Assembly (NCBI RefSeq): GCF_007827955.1 | Contig: NZ_VITR01000002.1 | Span: 434,001-498,000 of the forward strand | Length of the DNA: 64,000 nucleotides | Origin: Nitrospirillum pindoramense | GTDB lineage: Bacteria; Pseudomonadota; Alphaproteobacteria; Azospirillales; Azospirillaceae | Reading direction: 5' to 3' | Notes under the pieces: generated by a model | The model's database searches: none | Told to the model about the DNA's origin: nothing | What the model saw: only the letters and a program-made list of their open reading frames with translations | Part shown: piece after piece, positions 35,868 through 43,047 of the stretch | How the letters are laid out: each line of letters begins with the position of its first letter | Numbering within the stretch: the stretch's first letter is position 1 | Made by a program: the position numbers and the translations under genes

Positions 35868-36947
35868 TCAGTGGCGCAGTAGTTCCATCCTGATCCGGTT
35901 CAGGTCCTGGAGATTCTCCCCGACCACGTTGATCACCGGATCGGCGGCACTCATGTCCACGCCCTGTGACTCGAAATCAGCCTCCCGGCCCAAGCGCTCG
36001 GGATTGATCGCGTCACTCCAAACGCGGCACTTAGCGACCTGGCTACCCTCCGCGAAGAAGACGCCCAGGCCGGTGGCGGCTTCCCATTTCCGGTCTGGCA
36101 CGAAACGCTCCAGCACCGTCCGCACCGCATTGTTCTGCCGCGCGAAGCGGGCGATGGCGGCCTTCCCCAACCGGGTGAATTGGTCATAGGCATGGAGGGG
36201 CAAGCCGTTGACGCAGGTCTCCTGCGGTACGCTCCGCGCTTCCCAGCGGTGAGGCTCGCCGGTGGTGACAGCGGACAGCATGGCGGGGACGAGAACGATG
36301 GGGTGCCCCACCCTGCGGATACCAACCCGGGTCGCGGCGACCATGCCGGGCGCGGCTCCAGCGGACTGGAGGGCGTCCATGAGCCCGTCCAGGTCACCGG
36401 CGCCCACACGCCGTTCCGGGTACCATTCCACGCCGGAGGCGAACCAAGCGGCGGTGATCCTGTCGGCGATGGGGAGGGAGGCGTCCTCGACCATGCGGAC
36501 GCGGTCAGCAAGGGGCCTGCTGCCGGCGGCCTCGCGCACCTCCTCCCAGTCGGGGTGACTTCGCGCGGCACAGATCAGATGATCAGCAGACCGGTCCTTA
36601 ACACCCTCTGCCAAGAGCTTGCAGAGCGTGACCGCCACCCGCGCGTCACCGCCCATCTCCGCCCGCCAGGTCGGGCTCTCGACAGCCGCCGCGCACATGG
36701 AAACGGCGTTCTCGTCGCCAATACCAACATCCTCGAAAGCGATGGTCAAAAGGCGGCGCCAGAGCCCGGAGCGATCCAACGGCAGCAACGCCAGGGCGGC
36801 ACTCGCCGCCTTGGCGGTATCTCCTCGCCTAATGGCTTTCTGTAGAATGCTGAGCCCAATCCATTTATCCGGCAGCGCAAGCGGCTCCATAATCTCGTCG
36901 GGCAAAACCAAAAAAGAACAAAGAGAGTCACGGAATAAGTTAAGCAT
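35868..36947 (-). CDS. Helical-repeat protein resembling RarA/MgsA C-terminal domain
   Basis: 359 residues. Residues about 28-75 (WIGLSILQKAIRRGDTAKAA, LWRRLLTIAFEDVGIGD) resemble the RarA/MgsA C-terminal helical region, which has KAIRRGD and SEDIGLAD-like stretches, but there is no AAA+ ATPase domain or Walker motif here. The rest is of unknown fold. RBS AGGGGA six bases before the ATG. Possibly a partner of host replication or repair; weak inference. Ends 17 bp left of the promoter region of the next gene. Confidence 0.55.
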   Translation of the reverse strand: MLNLFRDSLCSFLVLPDEIMEPLALPDKWIGLSILQKAIRRGDTAKAASAALALLPLDRSGLWRRLLTIAFEDVGIGDENAVSMCAAAVESPTWRAEMGGDARVAVTLCKLLAEGVKDRSADHLICAARSHPDWEEVREAAGSRPLADRVRMVEDASLPIADRITAAWFASGVEWYPERRVGAGDLDGLMDALQSAGAAPGMVAATRVGIRRVGHPIVLVPAMLSAVTTGEPHRWEARSVPQETCVNGLPLHAYDQFTRLGKAAIARFARQNNAVRTVLERFVPDRKWEAATGLGVFFAEGSQVAKCRVWSDAINPERLGREADFESQGVDMSAADPVINVVGENLQDLNRIRMELLRH

Positions 36948-37013
36948 TTGATTCCCCTGATATTGCGAATTAAGGGGATCGTATTACTGGTCAGCAGCCT
37001 ATCAATTATTATT

Positions 37014-38132
37014 TTACCGGGACGCGATAGACTTTATTTCAGCGAAATATCGCCGAATTAAAGGGGTTAGAACCTCTGTCATTTTCGCCACTTCGTCAAA
37101 AGTGCGGCTGACGGCCTGCTGGTCGCCCATAGCTGGCTGGGGCACGGTGGCCGTGATCAACGTATTCGGTGTCACGCTGGACGATCTGGCCATCACCCCT
37201 CTGAACACCCCACCCCACACTGCCTGGTGGGCAGTGAGGAACTCAGGTAGGCCAGGCGCGACATCCGTGCGAAAATGCAGGCGGATGGAGACAACGCCCG
37301 CCTTATGCACATCGACCCGGAAATGGAAGTCTCCAAACGGCAGCGGCCAAGATGTCTCCGCGAAGGGGAGCGACATCTGGTTGACCTTACTGCGCAGGCT
37401 CCATCCCTTCTGTTCCGCCAGTTCCGTCAGCTTCCGGGCGAGGTTGGAAAAGAGCCACGCGTTATAGCCATTTCCCGCGCCTGGGAGGGCCGTGGAGTCC
37501 TGTGATGCCGTTGGGATGGGGGTAGGTAGCCCGGCAGGTAAAATCACATTGGGCGGGGCTTGGGCGGGGATGTCACCCAACACAGTCGCCGTCTCCAACA
37601 CCTCGGCACTTCCCACGCGGAAGTAGGTGAACGTCATCAGCGCCAAGGGCATCCCGGTGTTGATGAGCAGGACCGCGCTTTCGAATACCCGCGCGTCGAA
37701 ACTTTCAGCAGCTACAACCAGCCTAAAGGTCGGATTGCCCGCCTTTGACAGCGGGCGGCCGAAAAAGGAACCAAACGCCTGCTCAGCCGGCCGGCCATGA
37801 ATCTTGTGGGAAAGCTGATCAACGGCATCCCATTCCAGACCCTTGATGAAGCTGGCGTACTCCAGGATTTGGGCAATCACATCGCGGGGAGCCCGTCCCC
37901 GCTTCATCTCTACGGCCACCAGCGTGCCGTTGCCGTCGAGGAAAAGGTTGTCGATGGACAGCCCGTGCTTGGTCTGGATCTCCATGCCCAGCGGCAACAT
38001 GGGACAGCCGGCGTTGATCATGGCTGGGCACTGGTTCACCCAAACCTGAACATCCCTTTCCAGGTGCGTGTCGCTGAACGCCACCCGCACCAACGGCGCC
38101 GCCGTTTCCCCACCAACGATGAACAACCCCAC
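37014..38132 (-). CDS. PD-(D/E)XK nuclease-like protein (NucS/DUF91-type core)
   Basis: 372 residues from a GTG with AAGGAGG upstream. Nuclease core in the N-terminal 100 residues: E25 (HLERDVQVW), D61 (LSIDNLFLD), E75-M-K77 (LVAVEMKRG), then QILEYASF (about 88-95), the pattern of the DUF91/NucS family. The C-terminal part, about 230-370, is unknown. Divergent from the XRE repressor across operator b. A likely DNA nuclease with a defensive or maintenance role (inference). Confidence 0.7.
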   Translation of the reverse strand: MGLFIVGGETAAPLVRVAFSDTHLERDVQVWVNQCPAMINAGCPMLPLGMEIQTKHGLSIDNLFLDGNGTLVAVEMKRGRAPRDVIAQILEYASFIKGLEWDAVDQLSHKIHGRPAEQAFGSFFGRPLSKAGNPTFRLVVAAESFDARVFESAVLLINTGMPLALMTFTYFRVGSAEVLETATVLGDIPAQAPPNVILPAGLPTPIPTASQDSTALPGAGNGYNAWLFSNLARKLTELAEQKGWSLRSKVNQMSLPFAETSWPLPFGDFHFRVDVHKAGVVSIRLHFRTDVAPGLPEFLTAHQAVWGGVFRGVMARSSSVTPNTLITATVPQPAMGDQQAVSRTFDEVAKMTEVLTPLIRRYFAEIKSIASR

Positions 38133-38198
38133 GCCGCCCTCCTTGGCACTGTGGAGTCCGTTTTATCGGCTTCGACCAAAAGTCGCTACCATATTACG

Positions 38199-38212
38199 TG
38201 CAATTGATTGCA
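38199..38212. promoter_or_regulatory. Island operator, site b
   Basis: TGCAATTGATTGCA in the divergent promoter between the nuclease (start 38132) and the XRE repressor (start about 38271). Expected place for an autoregulatory operator. Confidence 0.65.
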
Positions 38213-38270
38213 AACGCATTTTGGGATCATGGTCGATGCGCAGACCCGACTCGATAATCCGGGTCGCATC

Positions 38271-38612
38271 ATGAACTTAAAAATGCACATTGGTCTGAGA
38301 GTCAAAGCTGCGCGTCAGCAGGCGGGCCTTACGCAGGAGGCACTAGCCGAGACCGTTGGCAAGGCCACAGAGACCATCTCCAACATTGAGCGCGGCTTCG
38401 CGTTGACCGGTCTCGATACCCTGCAGCGCATCAGTGAGGCGGTCGGGTCACCAATGACTTATTTCTTTGAGGGCGTCGGAGAGGGGCGGGAGGCCAGCCA
38501 ACGGCGACTGGAGAAAGAACTGCAACTCCTAACAGAAGCCCAGGCCCTCGAAGAGAAGGACCTGGATGTGGTTATTTCCCTATCCAAATTGCTCAACGAG
38601 CGAGGGCGCTAG
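38271..38612 (+). CDS. XRE-family repressor of the island
   Basis: 113 residues. HTH at about 8-62: IGLRVKAARQQAGLTQEALA, VGKATETISNIERGFALTGL. A short acidic C-terminal part has no peptidase domain. ATG choices at 38229, 38271 and 38283; 38271 chosen without a decisive RBS. Operator b precedes it, and identical sites elsewhere in the island suggest it is the master regulator. Confidence 0.8.
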   Translation: MNLKMHIGLRVKAARQQAGLTQEALAETVGKATETISNIERGFALTGLDTLQRISEAVGSPMTYFFEGVGEGREASQRRLEKELQLLTEAQALEEKDLDVVISLSKLLNERGR

Positions 38613-38704
38613 GCCCCCTCCCAACACACCACAATTCATTCAACCGATTAACCCAAATCTGTTACCTTGGCATTCGATAATACACGAGCCAGAAGCGCAC
38701 AATA

Positions 38705-39628
38705 ATGACACTAGTTTTATCATTATTAAATGACGAACAATGCATTCAGATATCAGATAGGAGATTAACTTATAGACACGGCACGCTAACTGACGAAGAA
38801 AATAAAGCGATTGCTCTAGTTACCTCCGATGCACGCCTATCTGTCTCATTTTCTGGACTAGCAACGGCAGGCCGCTTCTCAACGAGAGAATGGATATTAG
38901 ATTCTTTATTTGATTTATCACCACCAGACTACAAAGCAGAGTTAATAATCAAAAGACTCGCACTAAAGGCAACGGAGCTTTTCGAGAAAAATAACCATAT
39001 ACGTCGCCTTGATCCAGCTACAAAGCGCTTAAGTATTTCTTTTTGTGGGTATCACTATGGAATTGATCCGCCACTAGCTGTAACGGCGGCCATATCCAAT
39101 TTCTCATTCCGACCTGACGGACAAATACTGCCCATTGCATCAAGGGAATTTATCACCTCCTTCACAGAAGAGCGGAGACCAGCTCAAAAAGTTCCGGCGC
39201 TGATCCAACGTATTGGCCAATGGACGGCAATGGAGCGTGCCGAAGAGTTGCGTCTACTAAGCATGCTTGAACGTCACGCTTCTCGCAATGCAATCATTAG
39301 AGAAGTCTACAATATATTTATGAGAATAGCTGGTGCAGACTTATCTAACGGCACAATTGGAAAGCAACTGAACGTCGTGATTATTCCGCGCAATCCATCA
39401 GAAATGATTACATCAGATTATTATTCTTCAATAAATAAACAAGAAACTTACATGCCAGACCTCATTGTCGTTACATCTGATAAAAACAAATCGGTAATAT
39501 CAGGATTGTCTGTAAAACCTGAAGACCCCAAATCCAGACCAATATCAGTCCCACGCACTAAACCAAACTCACGATGCCCATGCAATAGCGGCCTAAAATA
39601 CAAGAAATGCCACGGCCGTAATAGATAG
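38705..39628 (+). CDS. Proteasome-like Ntn hydrolase with SEC-C motif
   Basis: 307 residues. After removal of Met1, Thr2 becomes an N-terminal Thr1; D18, R20 and K34 then fall at 17, 19 and 33, exactly the catalytic/structural positions of proteasome beta and HslV subunits. The following SVSFSGLATAG (46-56) matches their glycine-rich strand-turn. So it is predicted to be an N-terminal-threonine hydrolase, probably a protease. The last 20 residues hold a SEC-C motif (CPCNSGLKYKKCHG) that binds zinc. AT-rich. No HslU-like ATPase gene is nearby. Follows the XRE gene by 92 bp; no clear RBS. Catalysis is predicted, not shown. Confidence 0.65.
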   Translation: MTLVLSLLNDEQCIQISDRRLTYRHGTLTDEENKAIALVTSDARLSVSFSGLATAGRFSTREWILDSLFDLSPPDYKAELIIKRLALKATELFEKNNHIRRLDPATKRLSISFCGYHYGIDPPLAVTAAISNFSFRPDGQILPIASREFITSFTEERRPAQKVPALIQRIGQWTAMERAEELRLLSMLERHASRNAIIREVYNIFMRIAGADLSNGTIGKQLNVVIIPRNPSEMITSDYYSSINKQETYMPDLIVVTSDKNKSVISGLSVKPEDPKSRPISVPRTKPNSRCPCNSGLKYKKCHGRNR

Positions 39629-39659
39629 AACTTGTAATTTTCTACGTATCAACCACTCT

Positions 39660-40337
39660 TCATTGATCTAATTTACTCTGATCTATCAACAATCTTCGAA
39701 CCTGAGCACCAGACCAACTCCCACCCCTCGGAGCGGGAATCATACGATCATTCAGGACCTGAGCTAGCTTTCGTAAGCTACACTCTCCTGTAACCTGTAC
39801 GTCTCGAACAACGGCCTTCAGATCTTTTGCTCGCAGTTGAGCAGACACGGCGCGGCTTCTGTTTCCTGCTAAACTACCTTCGCTCTGTCGTTTCAAATTT
39901 CCGGGCGTTCCCAATTTCACACCACGCATCTTTGCTGCTGCCAAAGCTGCTTTTGTTCTACTACTGATCATCTCCTGTTCATGTTCTGCTACGGCGGCAA
40001 GAACATGAATAGTCAGCCGGTTGGCTGCCGCCATGTCACAGGCGACGAACTCAATCCCCGCTTCCATCAGGTTGGCTATGAAGGCGACGTTTCGGGCCAA
40101 ACGATCCAACTTGGCGATCAGCAGGGTGGCGCCATGGACCCGGCAGAGGGCCAGTGCCTCCAGCAGCCGCGGCCGGTCATTCTTCCGCCCGCTTTCCACT
40201 TCCTGGACCTCAGCAACAAGCTCTCCCCCCACCCGGCCTATAAACTGGCCGACAGCCATCCGCTGCGCCCCCAGCCCGAGCCCTGAAGCTCCCTGCCTTG
40301 CGGTGGAGACGCGGAGATAGGCGACGTAGCGGGTCAT
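39660..40337 (-). CDS. Serine recombinase/resolvase
   Basis: 225 residues. Catalytic Ser11 in AYLRVSTARQG, core KLDRLARNVAFIANLMEAGIEF, EHEQEMISSRTKAALAAAK, and a C-terminal HTH (CSLRKLAQVLNDRMIPAPRG, SWSGAQVRRLL). Small resolvase/invertase class. It could resolve dimers of the excised element or invert a segment; no obvious inverted sites were found. Operator c lies 78 bp upstream. Confidence 0.9.
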   Translation of the reverse strand: MTRYVAYLRVSTARQGASGLGLGAQRMAVGQFIGRVGGELVAEVQEVESGRKNDRPRLLEALALCRVHGATLLIAKLDRLARNVAFIANLMEAGIEFVACDMAAANRLTIHVLAAVAEHEQEMISSRTKAALAAAKMRGVKLGTPGNLKRQSEGSLAGNRSRAVSAQLRAKDLKAVVRDVQVTGECSLRKLAQVLNDRMIPAPRGGSWSGAQVRRLLIDQSKLDQ

Positions 40338-40570
40338 TTCGGGCGGCCCCCCGGCGTTACATTGGGTTGAAGGGTGGTTTAAGGGAATGAAACGGTAACA
40401 CTGGCCGGGGCGTGTGCAATTGATTGCAAACTGAGCCGGGCGGTTTGTCGGCCACTACGGTGGCACCCTTACCAGACTTCCCAAGGGTTATCACCTATGG
40501 GCGGTGGCCTCCGGGGATCGGCGCCATAGATTGAGTCGCGTGGTGGGCCTACGCGCCCGCCGTGCAACTG
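40338..40570. other. Divergent promoter region, resolvase / hypothetical gene
   Basis: 233 bp without a gene; contains operator c at 40415-40428. Small frames on the minus strand here lack RBS. Confidence 0.5.
40415..40428. promoter_or_regulatory. Island operator, site c
   Basis: TGCAATTGATTGCA, identical to site b, between the divergent resolvase and the hypothetical gene at 40571. Confidence 0.62.
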
Positions 40571-41320
40571 ATGACGGCCAACATCATGCCCACGCCCTTT
40601 CCTGCTGATACAACCCAAGAGGCCAACGCCCTCTTGTCCCGGCTCAATCGGCCAGACGGCGCCGGGTGGGTGGATCACCCGCAGTTGTTCAACAAGATGG
40701 CCGAGGCCAACGGCAATCCGACCTTGCCAATAGCCGCGTGCCCGACGCACGGCATCGTCGAGCAAGTCTCAAAGGGCTTTCTCAGCTTTCCCCAGGGATG
40801 GGCCGGCGGCCTTATCCAGATCGCCATGTTGGCCGGCACCTTTGGCGAAACGCAGAAGCGCCACGCCGTACTGCGCAACCATGTCCTGCATTCGGTTATA
40901 TCAATGGCCCTCCAGGACCTGGACCGGACAGGCCGCATCCTGAAATGGATAGCCATCAACGTCCTGCCCAAGGACGCCGCTTTCATCGCGGCCCGATTCG
41001 GGGGAGCGGCATTCACCGCCTACGCCCTGCGCCTCCGAAAGCTGAACGATACGGCGAGGTATGGTGGCCTGGGCCTAAATTTCATCCTGGCCAGTTATGG
41101 CTCCGCCATCCTGGGTATCGCCAAGGGAGACCGGCAACTGCATGCCATCGCATACTCTATTCTGAGCGGCCGCTATGATGGGCTGTGCGTGCCGGTCGAT
41201 AAGATGGAGCGCGAGCTGAAGGACATGGACATCAAGGACACGGGCCCGATGGTGGATGCGCTCAAAGGCATCCTGAACTTCGCGCAGGACGCCGAAACCC
41301 AGGGCGCGGAGCAGCACTGA
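40571..41320 (+). CDS. Island protein of unknown function, hydrophobic patches
   Basis: 249 residues from the ATG at 40571; a GTG at 40562 and an ATG at 40586 are alternatives, none with a good RBS. Three moderately hydrophobic Gly-rich helices (GGLIQIAMLAGTFG, FIAARFGGAAFTAYAL, GLGLNFILASYGSAILGIA, about residues 78-92, 140-156, 172-192) could insert into membrane. No family recognised. The TGA overlaps the ATG of the next gene by one base, so the two work together. Confidence 0.6.
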   Translation: MTANIMPTPFPADTTQEANALLSRLNRPDGAGWVDHPQLFNKMAEANGNPTLPIAACPTHGIVEQVSKGFLSFPQGWAGGLIQIAMLAGTFGETQKRHAVLRNHVLHSVISMALQDLDRTGRILKWIAINVLPKDAAFIAARFGGAAFTAYALRLRKLNDTARYGGLGLNFILASYGSAILGIAKGDRQLHAIAYSILSGRYDGLCVPVDKMERELKDMDIKDTGPMVDALKGILNFAQDAETQGAEQH

Positions 41321-41676
41321 TGGCCTTCATTCCCTCCCGTGCCTGCCCGTCCTGCAGCAATCGGACGATACCCGCCGGCAAGTCGCGCGATCTGCGCCGC
41401 TCCCATCCGTTCACCTGTCCATCCTGCGGCGCCCAGGTTTATATGAAGTGGCGCCCAGCCCATGAGCTATGGGCTGGCCTGGTCATCTATCTCATGCCGC
41501 TTATTGCCCTCTATGCCTTCGTGTTCACGGACAACGGCTGGGTGGGCGGTGGGGTGGCTCTGGCCTTTCTGGTGCTCGGAATAGCAGTAGACCTTTTCCT
41601 GTGGCCCTTGGGCGTTCTGAAGCCAGGCGCTGGTAACTTGAGGGGCGACGTCCATCACCAGGCGGCAGGTGAATAG
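41320..41676 (+). CDS. Zinc-ribbon protein with two TM helices
   Basis: 118 residues. N-terminal zinc finger with CPSC (9-12) and CPSC (33-36), then TM1 about 52-70 (GLVIYLMPLIALYAFVF) and TM2 about 76-95 (GGGVALAFLVLGIAVDLFLW). Translationally coupled to the preceding gene (TGATG). The third zinc-ribbon membrane protein in 9 kb. Function unknown. Confidence 0.66.
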   Translation: MAFIPSRACPSCSNRTIPAGKSRDLRRSHPFTCPSCGAQVYMKWRPAHELWAGLVIYLMPLIALYAFVFTDNGWVGGGVALAFLVLGIAVDLFLWPLGVLKPGAGNLRGDVHHQAAGE

Positions 41677-41979
41677 AGCACCTCACGCCTGTAGCTCTAT
41701 GCGTTGACTTGCCCCCATCGTCGTTCCCATGAGGAGCGGTGTGCAATCAATTGCACGCTGTCTTTCTGGCGGCCCGGGAGGGGGTGATTTCCCCCTAACT
41801 ATTGCACCCTCGAGCCTGGGCGGGACGGACACGTAAGCGCTTATAATTTCGATATAAAACCCTAGGCAGGTCGCAAAATGCGCTTGTGACTTTACCCCAC
41901 CATAGGGTCGATCTAGGCGCTGCCCCGCCCGGTGAGGGCTTAGGACACCCCAAGGGACAGATCATCCTGTCTCCAGGAC
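41677..41979. other. Operator and candidate replication origin region
   Basis: 303 bp with no gene. Holds operator d (41742-41755), a 6-bp stem AGGGGG/CCCCCT (41779-41796), palindrome TAAGCGCTTA (41834-41843), an AT-rich inverted repeat TTATA/TATAA (41841-41857) and a GACAG/CTGTC hairpin near 41955. Sits at the 3' end of the rep gene. Confidence 0.45.
41742..41755. promoter_or_regulatory. Island operator, site d
   Basis: TGCAATCAATTGCA, 33 bp after a TTGACT hexamer (41704-41709). No start codon follows on either strand within 200 bp, so it may control an untranslated RNA. Confidence 0.5.
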
Positions 41980-42996
41980 CTATGGCAGGAGGCCGGAGCC
42001 ATGGACCACTTCTCCCCACATCCCCCAGAGTTTTTGAGCGTCCCAAATATGGTTCTCCTCACATCCCTTCTTGAAGCCTATGGCGTAGTTCTCCCGCGTA
42101 ACACCGTCGCTGATGAGCGATAGGGCCGCTTGGAGCCCTCGCAGGCGCACGCTATCAAGGAAGTGGGACCAATGGTGTGGGGTGAGATCTAGCGAGGGGC
42201 CGGCCAAGGGCCATTGGACGGTCAACTTATTGAGGGGGTTCTTTAATGTCCCCAGCTTCACCAGCGGACGTGAGGATTTGACGTGGAGTTCGACCCTTGC
42301 GTGGCTCACGTTCTTGAAGACAAGCGGCTGCCCATTGTCCAGCAACTGCTGCTTCTTATCGTAGATATACCCCGGAGCGGGACCGCTTTTCTTTTTCCCC
42401 ACGTACAGGGTTTCCAGTTGCCCCACGCTAGAGAAGTAGGCGAGCGTCTTCCCCCCATTGCCATAGGTGACGTGGACATCCTGGATAGGGACGTCGATGA
42501 GATCAACCGCAATATCAAGACGGGTCACTCGAACCTTCGGCAGCAGTTCGTGCAGAAAGTAGGCCCCAGAAAGCAGCGCGAGAAGATGGCTGTAAACGAA
42601 GGATATCCCCGCTTTTCCCAGCTTATGAGGGTTGAACTCCATACGGAGAAAGGCCGCGCCGGGGAGCTTGGGTTTCGCTTCGATCAAGGCATTTTGGCCT
42701 GATGGCTCATGCGTGAGCAATGCGCGGGTTTGGTAGTATGGGGCCTTCTTGGAAACGGGCGCGCTGGTGTAAGGCCCCTTCTCATCTTCAGCGGCAATCA
42801 GGTTGGCCTGGACAAGATTCTGTAGATCTGGGTCAAGGTCTTTTACCGTGAGGGTGATCTTATCAATCTTGGGTCTGCACACTACCCAGAGACCTGGCTT
42901 GTGATAAGCGTATTCACCAAGCGGTATGATGACCTTGTTAGAGGAAGATACCTTGAACTGATAATTAACAGGCAATCCGCTCTCCTGAATTAACAT
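41980..42996 (-). CDS. Replication initiation protein, Rep_trans-like
   Basis: 338 residues. Matches the Rep_trans/replication initiation factor family (PF02486-type) by LRMEFNPHKLGKAG (about 116-130), KVRVTRLDIAVDLIDV (153-168), QLETLYVGKKKSG (192-204), YIYDKKQQL and RVELHVKSSRP (about 235). These start rolling-circle replication of plasmids and integrative elements. ATG at 42996; a TTG at 42978 has a better RBS (CAGGAGAG). Downstream of the integrase (51 bp), probably one transcript. Catalytic Tyr not assigned. Confidence 0.72.
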   Translation of the reverse strand: MLIQESGLPVNYQFKVSSSNKVIIPLGEYAYHKPGLWVVCRPKIDKITLTVKDLDPDLQNLVQANLIAAEDEKGPYTSAPVSKKAPYYQTRALLTHEPSGQNALIEAKPKLPGAAFLRMEFNPHKLGKAGISFVYSHLLALLSGAYFLHELLPKVRVTRLDIAVDLIDVPIQDVHVTYGNGGKTLAYFSSVGQLETLYVGKKKSGPAPGYIYDKKQQLLDNGQPLVFKNVSHARVELHVKSSRPLVKLGTLKNPLNKLTVQWPLAGPSLDLTPHHWSHFLDSVRLRGLQAALSLISDGVTRENYAIGFKKGCEENHIWDAQKLWGMWGEVVHGSGLLP

Positions 42997-43047
42997 ATCA
43001 CATTATCGCCCAACATCAAACGATGTCGGATTTAACAAAGTCCCTGA

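Noticed and set aside
36948-37013. Terminator between the RarA-tail-like gene and the NucS-like gene
   Set aside because: GATTCCCCT/AAGGGGATC stem is bulged and has no clear T-run.
40469-40765. Minus-strand 98-codon frame in the resolvase/hypothetical spacer
   Set aside because: No RBS, overlaps the start of the + strand gene, and has no recognisable domain.
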